Shown: in pieces, positions 16,190-24,637 of the stretch
Numbering within the stretch: position 1 is the first letter of the stretch
How the letters are laid out: each line of letters starts with the position of its first letter
NCBI GenBank assembly: GCA_963751955.1
Contig: CAVVWM010000011.1
Location: 372,001 to 436,000, forward strand
DNA length: 64,000 nt
Reading direction: 5' to 3'
Source: JABDIY01 sp963751955
Lineage (GTDB): Bacteria; Actinomycetota; Acidimicrobiia; Acidimicrobiales; SZUA-35
The notes under the pieces: model-generated
Told to the model about the DNA's origin: nothing
The model's database searches: none
Seen by the model: only the letters and a program-made list of their open reading frames with translations
Position numbers and translations under genes: made by a program

Positions 16190-17455
16190 TCAGACCAACA
16201 ATCTTCTGAGCATGTCGAGCACGGTGATAGTGCTGAACTGGCGGATTCGTTCGCGGTCGCCGGGCAGGCGAATTGTCGCGGTTTTTGTGTAGCGCTCGGC
16301 GTCATCGCCCTCTCCGACCATCAGGCTCACCGCCATACACACCGTCCCCACCGGCTTGCCCTCTACTTCATCGGGACCGGCGACACCTGTTGTCCCGATC
16401 CCGACGTCAGCCCCCAGAGTCCGACATACGCCTTCGGCCATGGCCGCTGCGGCCGCTTCGGTGATGATCGGCCCCTCGGGCACACCGAGAAGCTGATGTT
16501 TGATGTCGGGGTTGTAGGCCACAATGGCGCCCCGGTAGATCGCGCTCACGCCTGCCACCTGGCAGATTCGTCCCGATAGGTACCCGCCGGTAAGCGATTC
16601 GGCTACTGCCAGGGTCAGACCTCTTTCTTTCAGGGCTCGGACCACAACGGTTTCCATGTTGTCCTCGTCGTACCCGAAGGTCCATCTGCCGATGAGCGGC
16701 TCCAGTTCAGCCTGCTCGGCGTCAAGCAATGCCTTCGCAGCGACCTCATCGGCCGCCTTGGCCGTGATGCGAACCTTGAGTCCCTCCACACCGCTGGCCA
16801 AGAACGCCAAGGTCGGATTGCCAGCTTCGTCGAGTTTTTCGATGCGGTCGGCGAGAACTTCAGCCAGTCCCGATTCGCTGTGGCCCCATGTCCGCACAAC
16901 CCGGCTGGCGATAACCGACGAATCTCCCGAGCGAGCCCGTAGGTCAGGGATCACCGTGCCGGTCACCATCTCTTTCATCTCATAGGGAACACCGGGCACT
17001 GCATAGATCACCCGCTCACTCCCCTCGTAGTCAACCGGACAAACCAGCCCGGGGGCTGTCCCTGGCTGCTGGGCAATGGGACGCGCTCCGACCGGGACCA
17101 TGGCCTGAACGAGGTTGTTCTCCGACATCTCCCGGCCTCGGCTGGTGAACATCAGTCTGATCTTGTCGGCCAAATCCTGCCGCAACTCCAACTCGACGCC
17201 CATCACGTCGGCGATCACCTGTCGGGTGAGGTCGTCTTGAGTTGGACCGAGTCCACCGCAGCAGATCACCGCATCGCTACGACTGAGCGCCAGCTCCAGC
17301 GATTCCTTCATGCGTGACGGATTGTCGCCCACCTTGGTCTGGAAGTGACTGTTCAGCCCTGCGGCGGCGAGTTCGGCTCCGATCCAGGAACTGTTGGTAT
17401 CCACGATCTGCCCGAGGAGAAGTTCAGTTCCGATAGCGACGATCTCAACCTTCAC
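16190..17455 (-). CDS. cinA: CinA family protein (competence/damage-inducible protein, nicotinamide-nucleotide amidase)
   Basis: A 421-residue two-domain protein. The N-terminal MoCF/COG1058 domain (VEIVAIGTELLLGQIVDTNS, CCGGLGPTQDDLTRQ) is linked to ADP-ribose/NAD-derived pyrophosphatase activity in characterised homologues. The C-terminal PncC domain (LAVAESLTGGYLSGRICQVA, YRGAIVAYNPDIKHQLLGVP, GIGTTGVAGP) deamidates NMN for pyridine-nucleotide recycling. The GTG at 17455 is chosen because AGAGGGGAGC precedes it and the conserved VEIVAIG follows at once. It lies downstream of pgsA and the TAP peptidase; cinA next to pgsA and recA is a common bacterial order. Confidence 0.93.
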   Translation of the reverse strand: MKVEIVAIGTELLLGQIVDTNSSWIGAELAAAGLNSHFQTKVGDNPSRMKESLELALSRSDAVICCGGLGPTQDDLTRQVIADVMGVELELRQDLADKIRLMFTSRGREMSENNLVQAMVPVGARPIAQQPGTAPGLVCPVDYEGSERVIYAVPGVPYEMKEMVTGTVIPDLRARSGDSSVIASRVVRTWGHSESGLAEVLADRIEKLDEAGNPTLAFLASGVEGLKVRITAKAADEVAAKALLDAEQAELEPLIGRWTFGYDEDNMETVVVRALKERGLTLAVAESLTGGYLSGRICQVAGVSAIYRGAIVAYNPDIKHQLLGVPEGPIITEAAAAAMAEGVCRTLGADVGIGTTGVAGPDEVEGKPVGTVCMAVSLMVGEGDDAERYTKTATIRLPGDRERIRQFSTITVLDMLRRLLV

Positions 17456-17490
17456 GCTCCCCTCTTTATCGTCACTCCACGCCGAATCCC

Positions 17491-19503
17491 TCAACCATCG
17501 GTTTGACCGACACCGGCGCGGAGCGAGATGATTTCGTCGTCGCTGGCGATCAGCAGAATCAGATCAACGTTTTCGGCGTCCCGATCACGTTGATAGAAGT
17601 CGACCGCCACCCCTTCGTTGTTTCCCGTGCGAACCGTCCAGCCGAGAGTGGAGGTTGGGTTCGGTCGTCCGAGTTCGATACCAAGAGAGCCGCCGATGAA
17701 GCTCTCGAGGGACCCGACAACCAACGAAGGACCGGAGAACTGAAGGATCTCGGCGACGTCGAGCAGAGACTCGGCCCGTCGCGAATCGACCAGACCACCT
17801 GAGCTCTGCGTGGTCCACTCGACCGGTTGAAGTATCGGAGTCTCACCGACGCTGAAATCAGCAAACACCGTTTCTAGCTCAATCACCTCATCACTTGGGC
17901 CAGCCAGGAACACAACCCTGCCGTCATCGGCGCAATCGGTATCGACACCACCCGTGGGGTCGCCGAGGAATTCCTGAATGATCGAGTTTCCACAATCGCT
18001 CGCCGACACGCCATGCGATTCGCCGGTCAGGAGCACGTACTGGGAGTTGGACAACGTGTCGGCAGCGAGCTGGCTCCAGGCCGGCGGGGTGACGGGGTCA
18101 AACTCGCCCGCCAGCACCAGGGTGGGCACGTCGCTCACGACCGGTTGGGTCGAGACCGGGTCGGCGGCGACACCTCCCAGAGCCGCACATGAGGCGAAGA
18201 CGTCGCCATCACCGAACGCCTCTTCATAGAGCCCGAAGGGATCATCTGGCGACGCAGCATCAACTTCGTCGGGATCGGCAAACGGAACCTCTTCGTTGCA
18301 CTGGAATGTGTAGAACATCCCCGCAGTGACGAACGCCTCGTTGGTTCGATCCAACGACAGATACTGCGAAAGAGCACCTGTTGCGCCGGTTTCGATGTCG
18401 GTGAGCAATTCGGGCCAGTCGGTGAATGCGAACGGGGAGTACAGACCTCCGGCCACCAGCCCAACCACAGCGTCGCCGGTTGCTTGAACGGTGTCGGTAG
18501 CGCCGGTCAGGAAATCAACCACCTCAACCTCGCGGGGATCGGCCTCCAGGTCGGCGGCTGCGGCGATCAATCGCTCTCCCAGATTGCCTTCGGCAGCACA
18601 CGCTGGTTCGGCATCGCAGGCGGCCGACACCAATTCGAAACTGTCGAGGAACGTTTGGGAACCCTCTTTGGTGGCATCGACCTGTGGTGGATAGACGCTG
18701 TCGATCACTGCCGACCGGATCGAATCGGGGAACTGTCGCATCATGTCGAGAGCCAGCCGAGTCCCGTACGAGATCCCCAACAGGTTCCATTCGTCATGTC
18801 CAAGGGCGTCCCTGATCGCGTTTGCGTCCTTTGCGTTGTTGATCGTGTTGTACTGCCCCGTGTCGATCCCCCGGTTCTCGAATCCGCGGGCGCACGCTCC
18901 CAGGGCCTCCTCCCCCAGCGTTTGGAGTTGGGCCGGTGTGAGTGAGGGGTCGTCCTCAGCTTGGCGGCTGAGCCTGGTGAGTTCGGGGCATCTCAGGCTC
19001 GGTTCGGAGAAGCCGGTGCCTCGCTGATCGAAGAAGATCAGGTCGTAGTCGTCGAGCAGCGGGTCCCAGATCTCAGGGAATTGAAACTGAAGCGTGTCGA
19101 GCGCATGTCCGCCGGGACCACCCTCGAGATACACGATCGGAGCGTTGTTGGAACCGGACCGACTGGGAAGCACACCAACGACGAGTTTCACATCGCCCTC
19201 CCCTGTGTCCCAGTTTTCGGGAACGGTGACCCGATGGCATTCGGCCGTGACTCCTTCAGGCTCGGCAAAGGGGCAGTCGACCGATTCGATCGTCGGTTGG
19301 CGCGCCGAGCCGTCGGCTGGGTCGGCATCGCCGTCACGACCACCGGTATCCGATTCACCACTCTCGGGTCCGTCGTCGGATGACACCTGCGACACTTCTG
19401 AATCAGAGTTCTCTGCAGCGTCACCATCGGACCCGAAAACGCACCCTGCTGCGACCAGAACAAGAGCGATGATGACGGCATGCGGAGCCAGCTTGTGGGC
19501 CAT
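17491..19503 (-). CDS. Secreted lipoprotein peptidase, TAP-like alpha/beta hydrolase (S33)
   Basis: A 670-residue exported hydrolase resembling Streptomyces tripeptidyl aminopeptidases. The lipoprotein signal is MAHKLAPHAVIIALVLVAAG followed by the lipobox cysteine at position 21, then an acidic Ser/Asp/Gly-rich linker to about residue 75. The catalytic domain has PIVYLEGGPGGHAL (oxyanion region), FDQRGTGFSEPSLRC, and the nucleophile elbow LLGISYGTRLALDM. After a large cap, the acid/base pair lies in VLAGEFDPVTPPAW and LLTGESHGVSASDCG. The C-terminal ~120 residues are an additional domain of unclear fold. Expected to trim peptides outside the membrane. Confidence 0.88.
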   Translation of the reverse strand: MAHKLAPHAVIIALVLVAAGCVFGSDGDAAENSDSEVSQVSSDDGPESGESDTGGRDGDADPADGSARQPTIESVDCPFAEPEGVTAECHRVTVPENWDTGEGDVKLVVGVLPSRSGSNNAPIVYLEGGPGGHALDTLQFQFPEIWDPLLDDYDLIFFDQRGTGFSEPSLRCPELTRLSRQAEDDPSLTPAQLQTLGEEALGACARGFENRGIDTGQYNTINNAKDANAIRDALGHDEWNLLGISYGTRLALDMMRQFPDSIRSAVIDSVYPPQVDATKEGSQTFLDSFELVSAACDAEPACAAEGNLGERLIAAAADLEADPREVEVVDFLTGATDTVQATGDAVVGLVAGGLYSPFAFTDWPELLTDIETGATGALSQYLSLDRTNEAFVTAGMFYTFQCNEEVPFADPDEVDAASPDDPFGLYEEAFGDGDVFASCAALGGVAADPVSTQPVVSDVPTLVLAGEFDPVTPPAWSQLAADTLSNSQYVLLTGESHGVSASDCGNSIIQEFLGDPTGGVDTDCADDGRVVFLAGPSDEVIELETVFADFSVGETPILQPVEWTTQSSGGLVDSRRAESLLDVAEILQFSGPSLVVGSLESFIGGSLGIELGRPNPTSTLGWTVRTGNNEGVAVDFYQRDRDAENVDLILLIASDDEIISLRAGVGQTDG

Positions 19504-19557
19504 CCGGTCACACTAGGCCACTGCTAGGTTCCGACAGTGCCGCCTACCAGGGCTTCG

Positions 19558-20148
19558 CTAACGGGTTCCGTTGTTCCTCAGGGCGGCCGACCCGTCGATC
19601 ACGTACTGGGCTCCGGTGTACAGGGTGAATGCAACCGCCACCCACAAAAGGATGTCGGTCACCCAGGAGACATTGTTCTCGATCGGCGGACAGGTGGCAC
19701 TGGCGACCGCCAGACCCTGGATGAAGGTCTTGTATTTGGCCGACGTGCGGGCTGGGATGGCGAGACTCCTCCTGGCCCAGTAGCTCCGGTAGGCGATCAG
19801 TCCGAACTCGCGAATTGCGATGAGCGCCACGGGCAACCACGACCATCGTCCTATGCCGACCAACGCAAATCCGGCGGCGAGCACCACCGCTTTGTCGGCC
19901 AACGGATCCCAGAACGCCCCGAACCGGGTGGGCTCGGCCTGACGAGCCAGTTTGCCGTCGTACCAGTCGGTGAATCCCAGAAACCAGCCCATCGCAAAGC
20001 TCGGCCACCAAGGGTTCTGATGAAGAATCATCAACACAAATATCGGGGTGAGCACAAGGCGGAGCAGGGTGAGGGAGTTGGCAGCCAAAGCCCATTTCGA
20101 GGAACCGAGAAGATCGGTCACGCCCGAAGTCGGGGCAGGTGCGGTCAT
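19558..20148 (-). CDS. pgsA: CDP-diacylglycerol-glycerol-3-phosphate 3-phosphatidyltransferase
   Basis: Makes phosphatidylglycerol phosphate from CDP-diacylglycerol in the membrane. The protein is 196 residues with the expected four to six helices. The CDP-alcohol phosphotransferase signature is intact: DWYDGKLARQAEPTRFGAFW followed by DPLADK, matching D-G-x2-A-R-x8-G-x3-D-x3-D. It overlaps rimO by four bases (20145-20148), so it is coupled to that gene, as in many actinobacteria. The paralogous cardiolipin and PI synthases share this signature; the gene order favours pgsA. Confidence 0.88.
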   Translation of the reverse strand: MTAPAPTSGVTDLLGSSKWALAANSLTLLRLVLTPIFVLMILHQNPWWPSFAMGWFLGFTDWYDGKLARQAEPTRFGAFWDPLADKAVVLAAGFALVGIGRWSWLPVALIAIREFGLIAYRSYWARRSLAIPARTSAKYKTFIQGLAVASATCPPIENNVSWVTDILLWVAVAFTLYTGAQYVIDGSAALRNNGTR

Positions 20149-21398
20149 ACGGAACGACCAGTGAGATCGGGCCCGGCCGCATCGACTACTTCAACCTTGT
20201 GAAATCCTCCCACTTGAAGATCGTGGGGCACCGAGATGATGCCGTCAATCTCTGGCGCTTCCCTAACCGACCGTGCCACCCCCGGGGAATCGACCAGAAC
20301 CAGTTCGGTAGTGCCGATCCGATCGTCTTGGCGCTCGGCGGTGATCCGGTCTTGCAGTTCGGACAGCTCGGCCAGCCGGTCAGCTACCAACCCCGGCGCC
20401 ACCTGGCCGTCGAGGTCGAATGCGTACGTGCCTTCCTCGGCGGAGTACGAGAAGAAGCCACACCAGTCCAACCGGGTTTCCTCCACGAAGCGCAGTAGGG
20501 CATCGTGATCGCTTTCGGTTTCGCCCGGGTAACCCACGATGAAATTGGATCGGAATGCGGCCGCCGGCTCCCTGGCTCTGATGGCCTCGATCCGTTCGGT
20601 GAAGACAGACCCTTCACCCCATCGACGCATTCGTCGGACAAGCGGTCGGCTCACGTGCTGGAGCGAGAGGTCGAAGTAGGGAACTTCGGTTGCACAGATG
20701 GCATCGATGAGACGATCGTTGAGATCCGATGGGTACAGGTAGAGAAGCCGAACCCAATCGACCCGCTGTGCAACCGCATCGACGAGTTCAACGATCTGCC
20801 GCTCACCCACCCCCTGATCCCGACCATATGCCGCAAGATCCTGAGCGACTAGCACAATCTCCCTGGCCTCGGTCTGTTCAACCTCTGCGAGGATCGACTC
20901 GGTGGTGCGTGACCGTTGCTTGCCCCTGAAGCTGGGAATAGCGCAGAATCCGCAATTACGATCACAGCCTTCGGCGATCTTCACGTACGCCCACGGCGCC
21001 ACCGAAGCCGGACGAGGGAGGTTGAGAAGGTCGAACGATGGCACCGACACCGACCCTCCAGCGCGGGTAGGACCAAGAGAAACCGGCGTACCGAACCCGC
21101 TGACCTGCTGCACCTCGGGTAACGCTGCTGCTAGCTCGTTCCCGTACCGCTCGGCCATGCACCCGGTGACAACTACCTCGGCACCCTCAGCCTTGGCCCC
21201 GGTGAGCGCGAGGATCGTATTGACACTCTCTTCCCGTGCACTTTCGATGAAGGCACAGGTGTTGACCACCACCAGATCGGCCTCTTCGGGTGAGCCAGCG
21301 GCAACGAGCCCGTCAGCGGTGAGCGTCCCGACGAGTTTGTCGGAATCAACCTGATTCTTGGGGCAGCCGAGGGTGGTTATGTGGAAGGTTTTGGGCAT
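20145..21398 (-). CDS. rimO: Ribosomal protein S12 methylthiotransferase
   Basis: Radical-SAM enzyme that methylthiolates an aspartate of ribosomal protein S12. The start is placed at MPKTFHITTLGCPKNQVDSD (417 residues), matching family length. The frame is open 67 codons further upstream but without conservation. Cluster-binding motifs: TLGCPKN, VNTCAFIESA, VTGCMAERY for the N-terminal cluster and AEGCDRNCGFCAIPSFRGKQ for the radical-SAM cluster. A C-terminal TRAM domain is present. The GCPKN box separates it from MiaB, encoded at 6239-7648. Confidence 0.95.
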   Translation of the reverse strand: MPKTFHITTLGCPKNQVDSDKLVGTLTADGLVAAGSPEEADLVVVNTCAFIESAREESVNTILALTGAKAEGAEVVVTGCMAERYGNELAAALPEVQQVSGFGTPVSLGPTRAGGSVSVPSFDLLNLPRPASVAPWAYVKIAEGCDRNCGFCAIPSFRGKQRSRTTESILAEVEQTEAREIVLVAQDLAAYGRDQGVGERQIVELVDAVAQRVDWVRLLYLYPSDLNDRLIDAICATEVPYFDLSLQHVSRPLVRRMRRWGEGSVFTERIEAIRAREPAAAFRSNFIVGYPGETESDHDALLRFVEETRLDWCGFFSYSAEEGTYAFDLDGQVAPGLVADRLAELSELQDRITAERQDDRIGTTELVLVDSPGVARSVREAPEIDGIISVPHDLQVGGFHKVEVVDAAGPDLTGRSV

Positions 21399-21682
21399 GA
21401 GCAGGAACGAGCAGCAGCTGGTGGCGGTGGGTCGAGACAGAATCTCTGAACCCACCGACGCTACCACCGCACGGCGACGCGTAGACCGACCAGGTCCAGC
21501 AACACTGCGAACCAGGCCCTCGGGGGCGCCGCCAGTACTGAGCCGGAGATGTGCCGTTCGACTCTGGGCGTCGTCCTCTTTCGGGCGCATGGTAACCACG
21601 TCGGGCCCCCTCGGGCCCGAGAGTCTCCGGACACCCGGCTCCTGGCCCGATTCCCAAATTCGCTCGAGAAGGAGGTTCGGAA

Positions 21683-22271
21683 ATGAAGACTATGGATTCG
21701 ACCACGACAGGCACGCCCGCCCGTCGTCGGCGATACGGAACGATGGCCGTCCTGGCGCTGGTGGTCGTCGCAGTCATTGCGGGCGGTTGGTTGTTTTTCA
21801 GAAATGACGAGAAGACCGCCACCGATCGCGTGCAAGACGTAGCGGCAGCGATGCGCAACGGCGACATGGACAGGCTGGTTGAGATCTTCGGATTCGAAGG
21901 TACCTCGGATTCCATCGATTACCGGTTCATCGATTGGCACATCGGCTGGAACTCCCAGCCCGAGTTCAGCGACGTCGTGGAGACCCCGCTGGAAGGGGGT
22001 CGCACCACCTTCCACCGCGGTCGTCACCTACAGCGATGATTCGTTCTATTCCCGGGCTGTTGGCGAAACGTTGACCACCTCGGTCAACGGCGTCGTGAAA
22101 GAGGACGGAACCATCGACGTCTCCAGCTGGCCTGCGCCTCCGGGTCTGACCACCGTTGACGCCGAACTACGCACATGGGTCGAGGCCAATCGGCCCGAAC
22201 TCGTCGACGAGATGTTCGGTTATGACTACTCGGGCATTCACTTCAGCCGTCGCTCCGGTGAGCTGCGCTAG
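21683..22271 (+). CDS. Single-pass membrane-anchored protein with a single-base frameshift
   Basis: A strong ribosome-binding site (AAGGAGG) precedes the ATG at 21683. The frame encodes a short basic cytoplasmic tail, one helix (MAVLALVVVAVIAGGWLFF) and an extracytoplasmic region beginning DRVQDVAAAMRNGDMDRLVE, reminiscent of NTF2/lumazine-like extracytoplasmic domains. The first frame ends at 22039. The protein continues in the next frame (VVTYSDDSFYSRAVGETLTT) to 22271. Removing one G from the five-G run at 21995-21999 restores a single 195-residue frame. Function unknown. It converges on the CopC-like gene with a strong terminator in between. Confidence 0.65.
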
Positions 22272-22318
22272 CAGTGCTCGACGACTTCCTGGCGAGCCGG
22301 TAACAAACGGCAGCGAAC

Positions 22319-22347
22319 CCGAGCGGCCCCGCCGAGGGGCCGCTCGG
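22319..22347. terminator. Bidirectional terminator hairpin
   Basis: A perfect 12-bp GC-rich stem, CCGAGCGGCCCC / GGGGCCGCTCGG, with a five-base loop lies between the convergent genes ending at 22271 (+) and 22409 (-). No clear U-run follows, but the stem is very stable and placed as expected for both transcripts. Confidence 0.75.
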
Positions 22348-22408
22348 GCGGCGCACCCGATACCGACCAGGTCCTAGCCAGACAACGGGTCTCCACCGGG
22401 CGGACAAC

Positions 22409-22943
22409 TCACCCGTCAGAGGGTACGCCCTTGGATGACGTGAGCTGCCGAAACCGTCGGGTTCTCATCACCGCTTGGCCCGCTACGAAGCTGACCAGTA
22501 CCAGACCAGCACAAGCCGCGAGGACCAAGAGATCGGTCTCGTCCCTCCTCAGCAAGCGCAGGCGCAACGACGGGAAGAGGCTCGGGAGCGCCCACCCGAT
22601 AGGTGAACGCGAACGCACCGTCCACGGGGTCGCTGTCGGCCGACATCACTGCGTAACGGACGATGTAGCGTCCCTCGGTGGTGAGGGCGGGAAACGATGC
22701 CGAGATCACCTGACCCGAGTCGATGACTTCGTCGAGCACCACCGGGCCCCCAGGTGCATCGATTGCGATGGTCGCATCGCTGACGATCTCGTTGAAGACG
22801 AGTTGAACCGACGAAACCGTGCCGCCAACTGTGGAGTTGCTGGCGGGGGATGAACCGACAAGCACCGCATCAGCCAGCGCCGGACTCGGCCAGACCAGCA
22901 ACCCAACCACGGCCACGGCCACGATGGTCGAGCGAGAAATCAC
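22409..22943 (-). CDS. CopC-domain exported protein with C-terminal membrane helix, frameshifted
   Basis: The N-terminus is a Sec signal (VAVAVVGLLVWPSPALADA). A CopC/YcnJ-like beta-sandwich follows: LVGSSPASNSTVGGTVSSVQ, LVFNEIVSDATIAI, GRYIVRYAVMSADSDPVDGA, FAFTYRVG. CopC proteins bind periplasmic copper; here the usual mature N-terminal histidine is replaced by DAVLVGS, so copper binding is doubtful. The first frame loses sense after PALAEE. The -1 register encodes DETDLLVLAACAGLVLVSFV and a basic tail ending at 22409, the expected membrane anchor. One extra base in the CCC at 22543-22545 explains it; the corrected protein has 177 residues. Confidence 0.72.
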
Positions 22944-22959
22944 TCCACCAGTGTGCCGT

Positions 22960-24582
22960 CTACTCGGTCAGTCGAATGGGGTCGCCGATGACCCGAATAC
23001 TCCAGGTCGTGCGGTCGGTCACGCCGTTTGTGGTGTTTTGTGGCTGGTAGCGCACACGCCACCAGCAGTTCGGTCCATCAACAGCCGCGGTCATCGGATC
23101 ATCTGGCACGCACGCGTAGTCGTTGGGGATCTGGATCCGAATGGTGAGTTCGTCACCGTTGTAGATGGCCCCGGTCACGTCAAGGCACTCGTATGGCACG
23201 TTCTGGGCCGTGACCGAGTCGGTCAACGCTGCGTTGGTGACGGTGCACGTATTGCTGTTGGCGACAAAAGCGGACTGGGTTCCGTTCTCGGGCAGAACCG
23301 CCCTCGTGAACGGGTAGCGCGTGTTGTCCGGTGCGAGGACCTGCATGTTGTGCATACCTTCGCCTGGATCGAACAGCTTGATCTCCAAGACCTTGTTCTT
23401 GTGGACCTCAGGGACGTTCGCCAGGTAGAACAGGGCTGATGGCGAGCCGGCGAAGGTTGTCTGGTTGTTCTCATTGACATCCCTGATCGTGCTCGGGATG
23501 AAGATCGGCAACCAGCTTCTGGCGTAGAGCTGAGGGCAGCTGGTCGAGGGCAGGATCGAGCCGCAGGGCGTGTTGGTGTTGCGCGGGACAACCCGAAGTC
23601 CGAAGGAGTTGAGACGGGTCTCGGAGTTCACGGCCAAGGCTCGCGTCCGCAGGATCCAACGGCCCTGATCCGAGTCGGCGTCGATCTCGTAGGCCTTGAC
23701 CCACTGAGAGGTCGCGTCACCGCAGGCGTTCGCCGCCCACAAACGCGGCAGGCCGCTGCCGTTTTCACCGAGCACAAGATTGGCGGGAACCTTGTTGTCG
23801 TCGTCGGTGAACAGGGTGTCATCACCTTTCCAAAGCGTTGTTTCCAGCCGAGCGGTCGTCCCGCCTTCTGAGTTTTGATTGCAGGACCCAGGCTCGAAGA
23901 TCTGGAGGTCCCACTGACCGACAACTGGAGAGTTGAGGCCGGCAGGACCCGAGAAGTCGATGACGAAGTCGTAACCCTCGGCGTCGTACCGGGTGTTTGC
24001 TGTTCCCGAGCAGGAGCCGGAACCACCGAACCAACCGACTCCGAAAGGGTCACCGTTCTGGTAGCCCTGGCAGTATCCATTCACGGCCAGAAGGAGATTT
24101 TCCGGCGGTGCCCCCGGGACAGCTGGCGGGTTGAGCCCCGAGCCCAACGAGCTACCCGGATTACCCAGTGGGACCGGGAGAATGTAGCTCGACGTAGCGG
24201 CCCGAGCAATATCGACTTCGCTCAAGACCACCTTCCCGAAGTACGTGTCCGCCTTGGTCTCTATCCTCACGTAGATTCCCTGGGAACCGCGTCGTTCCAC
24301 GATGACATTCACGTCTGGGTCGTTGTGGTCGAACCCGTTCTCTTTGGCGATGGCGCGCGCCGCGGTGGTCGCTTCTGTGAAGTCAGGCATCCATACAACG
24401 CCGGACAGCGCGGCGGCGTCAGCGGCACGCTGTGCCTCGTCGGCCTCCACATACCAGGCGCCGACGTCTACCGCGAAGGCAGCGAAGATCATCAACGGGA
24501 TCAGAAGGAGCGCGGTAGTAGCGAGAACGTATCCCGTTTCATCTGATCGGTCTTTTCGTCGAACAGGAACCAACAGCGCCAT
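22960..24582 (-). CDS. TadG-like exported protein (first of a tandem pair)
   Basis: A 540-residue protein. Its N-terminus is a basic/acidic lead followed by one hydrophobic helix (YVLATTALLLIPLMIFAAFA) and VDVGAWYVEADEAQRAADAA. This is the signature of the putative Flp-pilus-assembly TadE/G-like N-terminal domain. The rest is a large extracytoplasmic part with paired cysteines (CSGTANT, CNQNSEGG, NACGDATS, TPCGSI, TSCPQL, NTCTVT, YECLDV), suggesting disulfides, and beta-rich segments near the C-terminus. No tad secretion genes (tadA, tadB/C, cpaB) are in the window. It is a paralogue of the gene at 24638 and lies 16 bp upstream of the CopC-like gene. Confidence 0.8.
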   Translation of the reverse strand: MALLVPVRRKDRSDETGYVLATTALLLIPLMIFAAFAVDVGAWYVEADEAQRAADAAALSGVVWMPDFTEATTAARAIAKENGFDHNDPDVNVIVERRGSQGIYVRIETKADTYFGKVVLSEVDIARAATSSYILPVPLGNPGSSLGSGLNPPAVPGAPPENLLLAVNGYCQGYQNGDPFGVGWFGGSGSCSGTANTRYDAEGYDFVIDFSGPAGLNSPVVGQWDLQIFEPGSCNQNSEGGTTARLETTLWKGDDTLFTDDDNKVPANLVLGENGSGLPRLWAANACGDATSQWVKAYEIDADSDQGRWILRTRALAVNSETRLNSFGLRVVPRNTNTPCGSILPSTSCPQLYARSWLPIFIPSTIRDVNENNQTTFAGSPSALFYLANVPEVHKNKVLEIKLFDPGEGMHNMQVLAPDNTRYPFTRAVLPENGTQSAFVANSNTCTVTNAALTDSVTAQNVPYECLDVTGAIYNGDELTIRIQIPNDYACVPDDPMTAAVDGPNCWWRVRYQPQNTTNGVTDRTTWSIRVIGDPIRLTE

Positions 24583-24602
24583 ACCTGTCCTATCGGCACC
24601 AG
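24580..24602 (-). promoter_or_regulatory. Conserved start-proximal element of the TadG-like pair
   Basis: The sequence immediately upstream of the start codon (GGTGCCGATAGGACAGGT, then ATG) is nearly repeated at the paralogue's start at about 26228-26250 (GGTTCCGATGGCTCAGGT, then ATG). The GCCGATAG core (24590-24597) matches the -10 consensus of WhiG/FliA-type sigma factors. No proper ribosome-binding site is spaced for either ATG, so transcription starting at the ATG (leaderless) is possible. The -35 (CTAG versus TAAA) is poor, so this is tentative. Confidence 0.3.
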
Positions 24603-24637
24603 CTACGGAGGACTAGAGGGGTAATCACACCTAGCGC

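Noticed and set aside
22409..22943. Copper-resistance operon
   Set aside because: Only one CopC-like domain, without the mature N-terminal histidine, and no CopD or copper ATPase nearby.
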